DNA of 44,006 bases from contig CAJQGN010000099.1 in NCBI GenBank assembly GCA_905477545.1, positions 1 through 44,006 on the forward strand, written 5' to 3'. The notes beneath the pieces are model-generated. The model did not search any database. It had not been told where the DNA came from and saw only the letters and a list, made by a program, of their open reading frames with translations. Positions 7,285 to 15,703 of this stretch are shown one piece after another; positions within the stretch are counted from its first letter, which is position 1, and each line of letters starts with the position of its first letter. Position numbers and translations under genes: made by a program. Source of the stretch: an uncultured Acidimicrobiales bacterium. Lineage in GTDB: Bacteria; Actinomycetota; Acidimicrobiia; Acidimicrobiales; Poriferisodalaceae.

Positions 7285-9579
7285 TTACTCTGGGGGCTTC
7301 GTGCGCAGAATTTTTTGGATAACCAACTCTTCGTACTCGGTCTCGCTTAGACCCGCTAGATCACAAGCCGCATAGTGGTTATGTTGACCCATGCTGGGAG
7401 CTGCTGAGCGCATAGTGGCCGGAGTTAGCGATAATCGGCAAGCAAACCGAGGCCAGAAATGACTTCCAGCTTGTGGATGGGCTAATTTACTAAAAAATTT
7501 ATTGAAGTCTAAATTTAGGTCTTCCATTACATTTGAGGCGTCATTCACAGCTCCAGCTGGCACCCCTAAACCCTGCAGTTTGAACATCATCTCCTGATCG
7601 TTGTGTCTACTAGTGAGATCTGAGATCTTCTTGTCAAGCTCATCGTGTCGATCCCAACGTTCATCTAGATCAAGATCTTCTAAGTCGTGCCAAGAGGCAT
7701 AGCTACAAAGCGCTCGCCAAGAGAAATCGTCTACGACCGAAATAGCTATCCACCTGTCGTCGCCTGAACATTTGTAAACGCCTTGCGGAGCTCTCCCAGG
7801 GCGTCTATTACCCCACCTTTTTTGCTCACCAAAAAACTGAGATGCTACTAAGTGATGTCCAATCATGTTGATTGCCGTTTCCATTTGGGCAACTTCTATG
7901 GTCTGACCTTGTATCTCAGTTTGTACTTTTCGGTCTAACAAACCAATTACCGCAGCTGCAGCAGCATGCATCCCGGCAATCGGGTCCGGCCATGCGATAC
8001 CATTTTTCCAGGGGCCCTCATCGAAATATCCGGTTAACGCTGTATGTCCAACATGGCCAGCGATTGTAGGACCATACGCAAGCCAATCGCGATTTGGTCC
8101 ATCGCGACCATACCCAGGCATCGTTACATAAACAAGGTCTGGGTTTACGCTATGCAAAAAATTTTCATCAAGTCCGAAAGCTGGCATAACTCGCGGCGCA
8201 TAGTTTTCAATTACAACATCTGATTTAGCGACAAGTTTGGTGAATAACTCACGGCCCTTTTCTTTGTCTATCTCGATAACGGCGGACAACTTATTATTAG
8301 CGTATTTGTTGTGAAACCCACTTCGATTCCAAGGTTCATCGCCAGCTTCATCATCTGGAAAAAAATGCGTATTTTGGACATAGGATTCTGGAACATTCAC
8401 AGGTGTCCTGGTCCATGGGACCTCCGCCATCAGAACTTCAGCCCCTAGGTCCGCTAGTATCCGGGCAGCAAGAGGGCCGGCCCAAACACGCGTCATGTCT
8501 AAAACTCGTATGCCCGTTAATGGCCCATGAGCCAAGTCTTCCAGGGGATCACAGCCATCACCGGATTTACTTAAAACTCTTTTGGGGGCTAACTCCCATT
8601 GATGCTTACTCATCCGGAAAGGCGCTCCAGGTAGGCTCAATCCCTTTCTTGGTTTAGTTTGCCAGAAGTCTCGCTCGGCAAGATGCTCGTCAGCTAAAAG
8701 ATCTTCCATCCCCGACACAGGAGCGACTGGAATGCGCAACGCTTGGAAAAGTTCAATTAACTCATGTCTCTTTTGCTGGAGTAGATAGGGTCTTAAAGCA
8801 CTATCTACTAGCTTCTGATCAGACATTAAGTCAACTATCGATGTAATACCCGATTCGTCAAGCAGTCCTGCAAGACCTGTGACTTCAAGCATTCTTTCCA
8901 TCTGATCAGTTTGCGAAACTGCTAGACCAATCCACCCATCGGAGCACTCATAGGCACCTATTGGAGTTCCAGGGCCGGCGTATCTATTTCCTAAGCGATT
9001 GAGAATACTGCCATTATGGGTATGCCTCAACAATGTAAACTGATGGAGTGCAGCTAGAACTTCTTGATGTGACGTCTCGACTACTTGACCGTGTCCTGTG
9101 CGAGACCGAACATACAATGCAGAAAGCGCTCCTATGAACCCTGTTATGCCCGAGGCTAAATGAACTAAGTCAGGTACTCCGTTTAGAGGCTCTCTTTTCG
9201 GATCACCAGTTAATCGAAGATGTCCACTGACGGCGGCGTCTACCAAATCGGTCGAACGCCAATTACGATATGGTCCCTCTATCCCAAACGGCGAAATTCT
9301 AAGAACAATTTGTCCGGGGTGGTGAGGCTGGAATGGAACTTCTATAGCATCAACAGACGAGGACTGGATAACGATATCAGCATCTGCTAGATGCTCTTTG
9401 TAATCGCTTTCTAAATGTTTAGAAATATCAAAGAAAGCTGCGACGGCAGGTTGGTTGTTACCATCAAGCAGTATTACTTCGCTTCCATAGTCCGCAAAAA
9501 GCTTTGCAGCGTAGGATCCAGCTAGTGAACCGCCCAGTTCCGTTACCTTCACCTCAGCTAATGCTCCAGCGACACTCAA
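7285..9579 (-). CDS. Fused two-domain family III (CaiB/BaiF) CoA-transferase
   Basis: 764 residues, about twice a normal family III CoA-transferase. Domain 1 (about 1-340) begins with VKVTELGGSLAGSYAAKLFADYG and domain 2 (from about 350) with GIRVLDMTRVWAGP; each is a CaiB/BaiF unit. Domain 2 keeps the catalytic Asp (PDPIAG, near residue 532) that forms the aspartyl-CoA intermediate in formyl-CoA transferase. In domain 1 the aligned position in PDLVHLASG appears to be His. The start is TTG at 9579, preceded by TAGGAG at 7 nt and overlapping the stop of the upstream CoA-transferase as TTGA, so the two are coupled. A heteromer-like fusion with one active half is likely. Acyl substrate unknown. 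Confidence 0.85.
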   Translation of the reverse strand: MSVAGALAEVKVTELGGSLAGSYAAKLFADYGSEVILLDGNNQPAVAAFFDISKHLESDYKEHLADADIVIQSSSVDAIEVPFQPHHPGQIVLRISPFGIEGPYRNWRSTDLVDAAVSGHLRLTGDPKREPLNGVPDLVHLASGITGFIGALSALYVRSRTGHGQVVETSHQEVLAALHQFTLLRHTHNGSILNRLGNRYAGPGTPIGAYECSDGWIGLAVSQTDQMERMLEVTGLAGLLDESGITSIVDLMSDQKLVDSALRPYLLQQKRHELIELFQALRIPVAPVSGMEDLLADEHLAERDFWQTKPRKGLSLPGAPFRMSKHQWELAPKRVLSKSGDGCDPLEDLAHGPLTGIRVLDMTRVWAGPLAARILADLGAEVLMAEVPWTRTPVNVPESYVQNTHFFPDDEAGDEPWNRSGFHNKYANNKLSAVIEIDKEKGRELFTKLVAKSDVVIENYAPRVMPAFGLDENFLHSVNPDLVYVTMPGYGRDGPNRDWLAYGPTIAGHVGHTALTGYFDEGPWKNGIAWPDPIAGMHAAAAAVIGLLDRKVQTEIQGQTIEVAQMETAINMIGHHLVASQFFGEQKRWGNRRPGRAPQGVYKCSGDDRWIAISVVDDFSWRALCSYASWHDLEDLDLDERWDRHDELDKKISDLTSRHNDQEMMFKLQGLGVPAGAVNDASNVMEDLNLDFNKFFSKLAHPQAGSHFWPRFACRLSLTPATMRSAAPSMGQHNHYAACDLAGLSETEYEELVIQKILRTKPPE

Positions 9580-10772
9580 GGAATTACTCCTAAAGATTTA
9601 AGTTCTTCTATCTGATCCCATCCAATTCCAAGTTCCATTAGGACAAGTTCTGTGTCTTGTCCTAACTCCGGTGAAGCCGATGAAACAGTCCATTTAGTCT
9701 TCGAAAAGTCAATTGGTGTGGCGACCATCTCAACGGTTTGACCATCAGGAGTTGGGACTTCTATGAAACAACCAGCAGCTCTGGCCTGAGGATCATTCAA
9801 GACTTCAAGCGTTGACTGCACTGGAGCCCACCAAACATCATTCTGATCAAATATTTTTCCCCACTCCGACCTCGTTTTGCCGGACATCGCTTCATCAATT
9901 TTTCTAGTTAGAAATTCTGCATTTTCTAGTCTATTTTCGATAGTCGAAAACTTCGGTTCGTCGTACCAAACTTCTCTATCAAGCGCCTTCACGACTTGTG
10001 GCCAATGGCGGTCGCCTTCGAGCCCAAGCATCCACAGCCACTCCCCATCGGAACAGCAATAACAATTTATAAGTGGATTCGGTTGACGTAATCTACTTTT
10101 TGCCTCAGTGTCAACGCCCGTGACTGCCGTAACGTTGTGATCCCATCCCAACATGTATGTGCCTAATCGGATTAGGGAGGCTTCTACTAACTGACCTGAC
10201 CCACTTTTTTCTCTATGGAATAAGGCTGCCGATACACCGGCAGCTGCCGACATCCCAGTCATGTGGTCACCCATCCCACCTCGCTGAACCGGTGGTTCTG
10301 AACTACCTGAACTTAGAGCACTTGCAATTCCGGCTCGTGCCCAAAAAGCGCCTATGTCGTATGACTGCCTGTCAGTTTCAGATCCTCGCAACGAGAGCCC
10401 AGTCACGCTCGCGTAAACTAGCCTTGGATACTTAGTAGCAAGAGTTGGATAATCAAGTCCAAGACGTTCTAAACCACCAGGTCGAAAATTGGTAACGAAT
10501 ACGTCGGCTGAACCAAGGAGCGAATGCATGAGTTCCATGCCTCGAGGAGTTTGCAGATCTATGACGACACTTTTCTTTCCACGATTGTCCAGATCAAATG
10601 GCGGATTACCTTGATCCCCGTAGAGCCATTCCATCGACCGGAATGGGTCACCTGCATGCGGTTCAACTTTATATACTTCCGCTCCCCAATCAGCCAGAAT
10701 GCCTCCGCACGCTGGCCCCGCTACCCATAATCCTAATTCGACGACACGTACCCCCGTCATTGGCCCAGGCAT
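9576..10772 (-). CDS. Family III (CaiB/BaiF) CoA-transferase
   Basis: 398 residues, the normal single-domain length. It opens with GVRVVELGLWVAGPACGGILADWGAEVYKVEP, the family signature for CoA-ribose binding. The motif GDHMTG places an Asp at residue 169, the same number as the catalytic Asp of formyl-CoA transferase. The segment SGSGQLVEASL follows, as expected. The start ATG at 10772 has AAGGAAGG about 6 nt upstream. It is followed with a 4-nt overlap by the fused CoA-transferase and preceded by the amidohydrolase-3 gene, giving a minus-strand operon that starts with an acyl-CoA synthetase at 13699. The likely role is exchanging CoA between an activated acid and a new substrate. Confidence 0.88.
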   Translation of the reverse strand: MPGPMTGVRVVELGLWVAGPACGGILADWGAEVYKVEPHAGDPFRSMEWLYGDQGNPPFDLDNRGKKSVVIDLQTPRGMELMHSLLGSADVFVTNFRPGGLERLGLDYPTLATKYPRLVYASVTGLSLRGSETDRQSYDIGAFWARAGIASALSSGSSEPPVQRGGMGDHMTGMSAAAGVSAALFHREKSGSGQLVEASLIRLGTYMLGWDHNVTAVTGVDTEAKSRLRQPNPLINCYCCSDGEWLWMLGLEGDRHWPQVVKALDREVWYDEPKFSTIENRLENAEFLTRKIDEAMSGKTRSEWGKIFDQNDVWWAPVQSTLEVLNDPQARAAGCFIEVPTPDGQTVEMVATPIDFSKTKWTVSSASPELGQDTELVLMELGIGWDQIEELKSLGVIP

Positions 10773-10785
10773 TACGCTACCTTCC

Positions 10786-12138
10786 TTAACATTTACCAGA
10801 TCGTACTAACAACGCTTGGTCGAGGCGACGGTATTTTACCTCATCATTCGAATCTGCGCCCACCAACAGGAATTCTGCTGAAAGTCCGAGAATATTCTCT
10901 TGGACTAATGAATGCCTTCTAGCTGTCTTCTCACTTACTGATTCGTCACCATTTAGGCTTCTTTCTGACGCTGCCTTAATCCACTCCTCGGGTTTACATG
11001 GAACAACTGGAGAATCCGATGAGAAGGTCACTTCCACATCACGTTCTATCAAACTACGGACCGGCCACAGCCACTTGTGTTCCACGCTTGTTAGCTGCTC
11101 TAAGTATTTTTGACCTCGATAAAGCATAAAAGAGGGCTGTGTCGACACGGCAATATTTAGTGTGCCCAATAAATCAAGCTGTTCAGGCATTGCTAGCGAA
11201 CAGTGCTCAATTCTGTCTTTCGCTAACTCCGGGGCCTGGCTATCCGCAAATGCTAAGAGAGCATCGTTCAACGTATCTATATCCATTGAGTGCACAGCTG
11301 TTGGGAATCCACAGATATGGGCTTGTTGAACTAAATGACTTATTGAAGTTTGACCCAAGATGTCAGGCATTACTTTTGCGTGCCCAACAGACAGATTCCT
11401 AAAACGTTTACCATAGAAGAGGCCGTCAAGATTTTCTGCGCCCACCATAGCTACAAGGCTTGGGCTGATCGCTGGATTAAAAAGAGTGTCTAGCAGTTCC
11501 AGTGAATCTATATTGTTTGTATGCGTAGCATCGGTTACCGAAACAACGCCGTCCGCTTCGCACTGCTGAAACATTTTACTCGCAGCGCTTTCAATCTTGT
11601 TCATCGAAAGTCGCGGGACCTTAGAAAGCAAGTCATGCCTCTCTACTAAGATTTCGCTTGAACTATTCGGTACCTTCAGATCCAAGAAAGCAGCCGAGTT
11701 AACAACAGCCACATGGCCAGTACGGTGGTGAAGAACGGTCGGTGTGTGCCCAGTTACTCGATCTAATTCTTCCCGGGTAGGATGACGCCGTTCACGAAGT
11801 AATGCGTCGTCATATCCCCAGGCTCTTAGCCATTCACCATCACTACTTTTCGCTTCATCTAGTGTTTGCATCAACTCCGGTATCGTCTCGCAGAAAGATA
11901 CATCCAACGAACAGAGGCTTGCCAGCACTGACATTACATGAATATGGTCATCTCTATACCCAGGTTGCACCCACTCATTTTCCCCCAATTTAATAGTAGG
12001 AATGTCAGCGGCAACAGTAACGTCCAAGGCTCTAGCGATACCATCAATCAAAAGAATATTTGATGCTTCAGAATTTTGATTACCAAATCTAGTTATCCGA
12101 CCCTCGATCAGGCACGGGCCCTTCAAATTAGATGCCAA
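10786..12138 (-). CDS. Amidohydrolase-3 family (YtcJ-like) metal-dependent hydrolase
   Basis: 450 residues of the amidohydrolase-3 branch of the TIM-barrel amidohydrolases. The metal motif HIH is at residues 65-67 (YRDDHIHV). The WLRAWGYDD segment, a hallmark of YtcJ-like proteins, and GHVAVVNS follow. Later come RIEHCS with a conserved His and FSSDSP with the metal-binding Asp. It is slightly shorter than typical YtcJ proteins (about 530), mainly because of a short N-terminal beta domain. The start is TTG at 12138 and overlaps the end of the acyl-CoA synthetase by 11 nt, so it is translationally coupled. Substrate unknown, possibly an amide or lactam. Confidence 0.8.
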   Translation of the reverse strand: MASNLKGPCLIEGRITRFGNQNSEASNILLIDGIARALDVTVAADIPTIKLGENEWVQPGYRDDHIHVMSVLASLCSLDVSFCETIPELMQTLDEAKSSDGEWLRAWGYDDALLRERRHPTREELDRVTGHTPTVLHHRTGHVAVVNSAAFLDLKVPNSSSEILVERHDLLSKVPRLSMNKIESAASKMFQQCEADGVVSVTDATHTNNIDSLELLDTLFNPAISPSLVAMVGAENLDGLFYGKRFRNLSVGHAKVMPDILGQTSISHLVQQAHICGFPTAVHSMDIDTLNDALLAFADSQAPELAKDRIEHCSLAMPEQLDLLGTLNIAVSTQPSFMLYRGQKYLEQLTSVEHKWLWPVRSLIERDVEVTFSSDSPVVPCKPEEWIKAASERSLNGDESVSEKTARRHSLVQENILGLSAEFLLVGADSNDEVKYRRLDQALLVRSGKC

Positions 12139-13699
12139 GTTCTTCCAACAGAGGTATTAAATCCTTGCGCAAAAGCTTACCCGTGGAAGTACGGGGTAAT
12201 TCATCCATTAAATGAATCGCTTCGGGTCTTTTAAATGGAGCTAACTTGCTTTTCGCGTAATCAACAAGTTCGGCTGCTGTTGTTCCACTGCCAGGCCGAA
12301 CAACGGCAGCGGCCACCACCCTCTCGCCCCATTCTTCGCTCGCAACACCTACGACAGCGCATTCTAGTACCGTAGCGTTTTCATATAGAACAGCTTCTAC
12401 CTCATCAGGAGAAACATTTTCACCTCCCCTGATGATCATGTCTCCAGTTCGACCACCTAAAAAGAGATAGTCATCAACATCTAAATACCCAAGGTCGCCA
12501 GTATGAACCCAACCCTCATTATCAACAGTAATTCGTGTTTTTTCTTCGTTGCCCCAGTATCCGTCCATGGCTCTAAACGTGCGCAACTGGACTTCTCCTA
12601 GAACTTCTAGTTCCACTGGGAGGCCAGCCTCATCTACTATTCTGACTTCGACGTCATCAAGGACTTTTCCAACTGAACTTAATCGTTTAAGTTTTAGAGC
12701 TTTCTCTGATTCGGTTCCGTCGACTCGATGATCATCTGGATCTAGTACCGCTACCGTCGAAGTAGTTTCGGTTTGTCCATAGGCTCCGGCAAATGAAACA
12801 TTTTCTGGAAAGACTGTAATAGCTCGGCGAATCACTGATGGTGGCATCGGAGCGGCACCATAGGTTATTGCGTCCATTCCTTCAAAAGCGGCCATGCTAA
12901 AGTTATCGGCTTCCATAACTCTCGCGAGCATAGTTGGAACCAGAAATGCATGAGTTACAGAATGCTTCTGAACCGTTTCAATCCATGCTGATGCTTCAAA
13001 CTGAGGGAGTAAAACAACAACTCGTCCGCTGTAGAGCGCATTCAGCATCGAAGTTACTCCTGCTATGTGGTACAGCGGCGCAGCTAGCGCCATCCGGCCC
13101 ATATCTTCACCCGATGCTGCATCATTTGAGCCCATTACGTATCCGGTGATAGCACCATTCGTTAATTTAACTCCTTTCGGCATCGACGTTGTTCCACTCG
13201 TATACAGCAGGGCACACAAACCATCAAAATCGACATCTTCCGGAACTGGCAGTTCAAAAGCACCATCTCGAGCTGCAACGTAAGATTCTGCAACGTCAAG
13301 CATAAATACGTGCTCGACGGTTGCTGGTCGATTATCGGCGACAAGCTGTGCATAGCGACTTTCAGTAAACAAGACTTTGACACCACTGTCGGCCATCAAA
13401 TGTGCAGCTTCCTCAGCTCCCGCTCTGAAGTTCATCGGAACGACGGTTGCTCCAACAAACGCTGCACCGAAGATAGCTTCGACGCAAGCAACACTGTTTG
13501 TTGCAAAGATTCCCACTCTGTCCCCTACCTCCACGCCTAGGGATGACAACATTCCAGCTACTTTGCTTGTGTTCTCCAGTAACTCTGCGTACGTAACTTG
13601 TCGGGCAACACCGCCGTCTGTCTCCGTCGAAGTGTCGATAAGAATTACTTGATCTCCAGCTATAGACGCCGGCATAAATAAGAGCATTCCTAAATTCAC
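12128..13699 (-). CDS. Acyl-CoA synthetase (AMP-forming, ANL superfamily)
   Basis: 523 residues from GTG 13699. It activates a carboxylic acid through an acyl-AMP to its CoA thioester. The P-loop-like motif YTSGTTSMPKG is near residue 168, with GAYGQTETT as A5 motif. WVHTGDLGYLD is the A7 motif, GGRTGDMIIRGGENVSPDEVE the hinge region, and PRTSTGKLLRKDL the terminal segment with the catalytic Lys. The frame is open back to 13915, but GGGGAG (13705-13710) lies 5 nt before GTG 13699 and the protein then begins with the family-like NLGMLLFMP. It is the first gene of the minus-strand operon. Acid substrate unknown. Confidence 0.9.
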   Translation of the reverse strand: MNLGMLLFMPASIAGDQVILIDTSTETDGGVARQVTYAELLENTSKVAGMLSSLGVEVGDRVGIFATNSVACVEAIFGAAFVGATVVPMNFRAGAEEAAHLMADSGVKVLFTESRYAQLVADNRPATVEHVFMLDVAESYVAARDGAFELPVPEDVDFDGLCALLYTSGTTSMPKGVKLTNGAITGYVMGSNDAASGEDMGRMALAAPLYHIAGVTSMLNALYSGRVVVLLPQFEASAWIETVQKHSVTHAFLVPTMLARVMEADNFSMAAFEGMDAITYGAAPMPPSVIRRAITVFPENVSFAGAYGQTETTSTVAVLDPDDHRVDGTESEKALKLKRLSSVGKVLDDVEVRIVDEAGLPVELEVLGEVQLRTFRAMDGYWGNEEKTRITVDNEGWVHTGDLGYLDVDDYLFLGGRTGDMIIRGGENVSPDEVEAVLYENATVLECAVVGVASEEWGERVVAAAVVRPGSGTTAAELVDYAKSKLAPFKRPEAIHLMDELPRTSTGKLLRKDLIPLLEELGI

Positions 13700-13704
13700 A
13701 TTAA

Positions 13705-13710
13705 CTCCCC
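13705..13710 (-). promoter_or_regulatory. Ribosome binding site for the acyl-CoA synthetase
   Basis: On the minus strand this reads GGGGAG, 5 nt before GTG 13699. It argues against the longer frame that begins at 13915 and would overlap the divergent selenoprotein gene. Confidence 0.6.
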
Positions 13711-13789
13711 TGTACAGAATCCGAGATGATCCCGATAGCACACTAGGTGCCTTAAACAAATTATCCGACTCTCCTAGCGAATAGAAAGC

Positions 13790-13795
13790 TAGTCT
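13790..13795 (+). promoter_or_regulatory. Possible -10 box for a leaderless selenoprotein transcript
   Basis: TAGTCT fits TANNNT and ends 6 nt before ATG 13802, which has no Shine-Dalgarno. An in-frame TAG within the box (13790-13792) closes the frame upstream, so 13802 is the only ATG available. Confidence 0.3.
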
Positions 13796-13801
13796 GCCAT
13801 T

Positions 13802-14425
13802 ATGTCGAAGAATATTGAATTTTGGATAGACCCCCTCTGACCTTGGTGTTGGGTGACAGCCCGTTGGGTTGTCGAAGAAGTAGCTGAGAGAAGAGACCTC
13901 AGTATCACATGGCAACCAATAAGCTTATTATTCAAAAATAATCCGGCTGAGACCAGTTCTTACTATCAAAAATCAACAACGACTCATAAGATGCTCCGAG
14001 TAATGGAATCGGTGCGCTCAGTGGATGGCAATCAGGCTCTGTCGAGCCTTTACTGGGAGTTCGCTTCTCGAATCCATCATGACAAGGACCTAGATTTCGA
14101 TATTGCAGACGCACTGAGTGCTACTGAACTAGACCGATCCCACGCTAAGGCAGCAGATGAAGAACAGTGGGATTCTATTATTAGAGAACGCATGGACGCA
14201 GGCCTCGAGCTCGTCGGAGATGATGTCGGAACGCCAATAATCGCATGGAACAGATCCGACAAAACACGAATAGGTATCTTTGGGCCAGTAATAACTAGAG
14301 TTCCAAAAGGACCTGATGCTTTAAAGCTTTGGGATGCGATGGTTATGCTCGGTGACATCGATGGTTTCTGGGAGTTGAAGAAGACTCGTAATCAGAGTCC
14401 TGAGTTTGGAGAACGACCAAATTGA
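13802..14425 (+). CDS. Candidate selenoprotein: DsbA-fold, Rv2466c-like mycothiol-dependent oxidoreductase (UPWC active site)
   Basis: Read through the TGA at codon 13, this frame encodes 207 residues, the length of Mycobacterium Rv2466c as I recall it. The N-terminus reads MSKNIEFWIDPL-U-PWCW, and Rv2466c-type proteins have FWFDPLCPWCW at the same place. TGA therefore replaces the nucleophilic first Cys of the CPWC motif. The rest is intact: TARWVVEEV, TWQPISLL, SRIHHD, GDDVGTPIIAWN (containing the cis-Pro thioredoxin-fold signature TPII), FGPVITRVPKG and FWELKKTR near the end. Family members are thioredoxin-fold reductases linked to mycothiol. A SECIS-like hairpin follows the TGA. The stop overlaps the amidohydrolase start as TTGA. 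Starting at GTG 13853 would delete the beta-1 strand and active site. The alternative of a nonsense mutation or sequencing error (TGC/TGT to TGA) is less likely given the hairpin. Confidence 0.85.
13838..13840 (+). other. In-frame TGA, proposed selenocysteine codon
   Basis: This is codon 13 of the frame starting at 13802. It aligns exactly with the first, resolving-disulfide nucleophile Cys of the CPWC motif, and the next codons are P, W, C, W. TGA is a normal stop elsewhere in the window, for example in most 4-nt gene overlaps, so general reassignment of TGA is not an explanation. Confidence 0.82.
13854..13874 (+). promoter_or_regulatory. Bacterial SECIS-like stem-loop
   Basis: The RNA folds as 5' U-GACAGCCC, loop GUU (13863-13865), GGGUUGUC-G 3'. 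Pairs run 13854-13874 (UG), 13855-13873, 13856-13872, 13857-13871, 13858-13870, 13859-13869 (GU), 13860-13868, 13861-13867 and 13862-13866. The loop begins with G and lies 22 nt after the TGA, within the 16-37 nt range of published bacterial SECIS models, which also ask for a G at the start of the apical loop. It lies inside the coding sequence, as bacterial SECIS elements do. Confidence 0.78.
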
Positions 14426-15594
14426 CACTTGACATTTTTAACGAACTGAAAGTGATTGATACCGATAGCCACTGGTCCGAACCTTACGACCTCTGGACTA
14501 GCAGGGCTCCTGCTAAGTGGAAAGATCGAGTTCCGCAGATGGCCGAACGAGGAGGAAAGAGAAGATGGTGGTTCGACAAAGATATTCCCATCGGATTGCC
14601 GATTGCCTCTTCTGTTGTTGACACTGAAGGGCGAAAAATTACCGGTACCGCTTTCTTTGACATGGACAATGAGATGGTTCATAGAGCAAGCTTTGAACCG
14701 GAAGCTAGAACTGCGATGCTTGACGTTTTAGGTATCCACGCGCAGATAATGTATCCAAATGTTGCAGGTTTCGGGAATCAGAATTTCCTTAAATCTGCCG
14801 ACAATGAGCTGCGGCTTCTAAGTGTCTCAATATACAACGACGCTTTAGCTGAGTTCCAAGAAGACACTGGCCATCGCGTCTTTGGCATGGCTCTACTGCC
14901 CTGGTGGGATCTAGAAGCGTCAGTAGCAGAAGTCAAGCGAGCTCATAGTAATGGTTTACGAGGTATGGTCACCTGCGCCAACCCCGAGGAAGCGGGTATG
15001 CCTGATATGGCTACCTCCGACTGGAACCCAGTTTGGGAAGTATGTTCAGAATTAAAAATGCCGATAAATTTCCATATCGGTTCGTCTAAGGGGAATCTTG
15101 ATTTTTTTGGGAAGGCACCATGGCCTTCGTTCGGAGCAGAAAGAAAACTGGCCGTCGGATCTGCAAATTTATTTATGGGAAACGCACGAACGGTAGGTAA
15201 TTTAATATATTCGGGTGTTCCTGAACGCTTTCCTGAACTTAAATTTGTTTCAGTTGAAAGCGGTATCGGATGGTTACCATTTTTTCTTGAAGTTTTAGAT
15301 CATCAAATGTACGAAACGGCTCCAAACGAGTTGTCAGAACTTTCAATTCTGCCGTCTGAGTATTTTAAACGACAGTTTTACGGTTGCTTTTGGTTCGAAA
15401 AATCGACCATCAAACCAACAATAGATTTCTTGGGAAATCAGAGCGTAATGTTTGAAACGGACTTCCCTCATCCAACGTGCCTGTATCCCAGAGATGATGA
15501 TTCTCTGCACGCAGCTCTCGAGGGGTTAAGTGATAACGATATACAATCTATTTTTCAAGATAATGCTGCGAACCTATATAACATAGCCATTTAA
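14422..15594 (+). CDS. Amidohydrolase-2 family metal-dependent hydrolase
   Basis: 390 residues, TIM-barrel amidohydrolase-2. The metal motif is DTDSHW, with D15 and H17. NFHIGSS carries a further His, VSVESGIGWLPFFLE is typical of the family, and FETDFPHPT carries the C-terminal Asp. It starts with TTG at 14422, overlapping the stop of the selenoprotein gene by 4 nt (TTGA), so the pair is probably one transcript with coupled translation. It resembles the amidohydrolase at 4212 in layout (ESGxGW, DFPH) but is clearly a separate subfamily. Substrate unknown. The coupling suggests a joint role with the thioredoxin-fold protein, but a direct link is inference. Confidence 0.85.
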   Translation: MTLDIFNELKVIDTDSHWSEPYDLWTSRAPAKWKDRVPQMAERGGKRRWWFDKDIPIGLPIASSVVDTEGRKITGTAFFDMDNEMVHRASFEPEARTAMLDVLGIHAQIMYPNVAGFGNQNFLKSADNELRLLSVSIYNDALAEFQEDTGHRVFGMALLPWWDLEASVAEVKRAHSNGLRGMVTCANPEEAGMPDMATSDWNPVWEVCSELKMPINFHIGSSKGNLDFFGKAPWPSFGAERKLAVGSANLFMGNARTVGNLIYSGVPERFPELKFVSVESGIGWLPFFLEVLDHQMYETAPNELSELSILPSEYFKRQFYGCFWFEKSTIKPTIDFLGNQSVMFETDFPHPTCLYPRDDDSLHAALEGLSDNDIQSIFQDNAANLYNIAI

Positions 15595-15652
15595 ACTGAA
15601 GATACTTTCCACGAAATATTGTGAGCTTCGCGCCCCTCATTTGACCGTGATT

Positions 15653-15680
15653 ACAACAAAAAGTCGCCTTCTTCGGGACT
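15653..15680 (-). terminator. Rho-independent terminator of the minus-strand CoA operon
   Basis: On the minus strand AGTCCC, loop GAAGAA, GGCGACT (one bulged base), then TTTTTGTTGT. It lies about 24 nt after the enoyl-CoA hydratase stop, between convergent genes. Confidence 0.45.
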
Positions 15681-15703
15681 GCCCACACATAAGTTAACTT
15701 TTT

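Noticed and set aside
13838-13840. TGA read as Trp or general stop reassignment
   Set aside because: The aligned residue is Cys, not Trp, and TGA ends many genes in the window.
13700-13915. 72-residue N-terminal extension of the acyl-CoA synthetase
   Set aside because: GGGGAG before GTG 13699 and the family-like NLGMLL start favour the shorter form; the extension overlaps the selenoprotein gene and its SECIS.
13853-14425. Shorter gene starting at GTG 13853
   Set aside because: It would lack the beta-1 strand and CPWC region; the codons directly upstream encode exactly those residues in the same frame, interrupted only by TGA.
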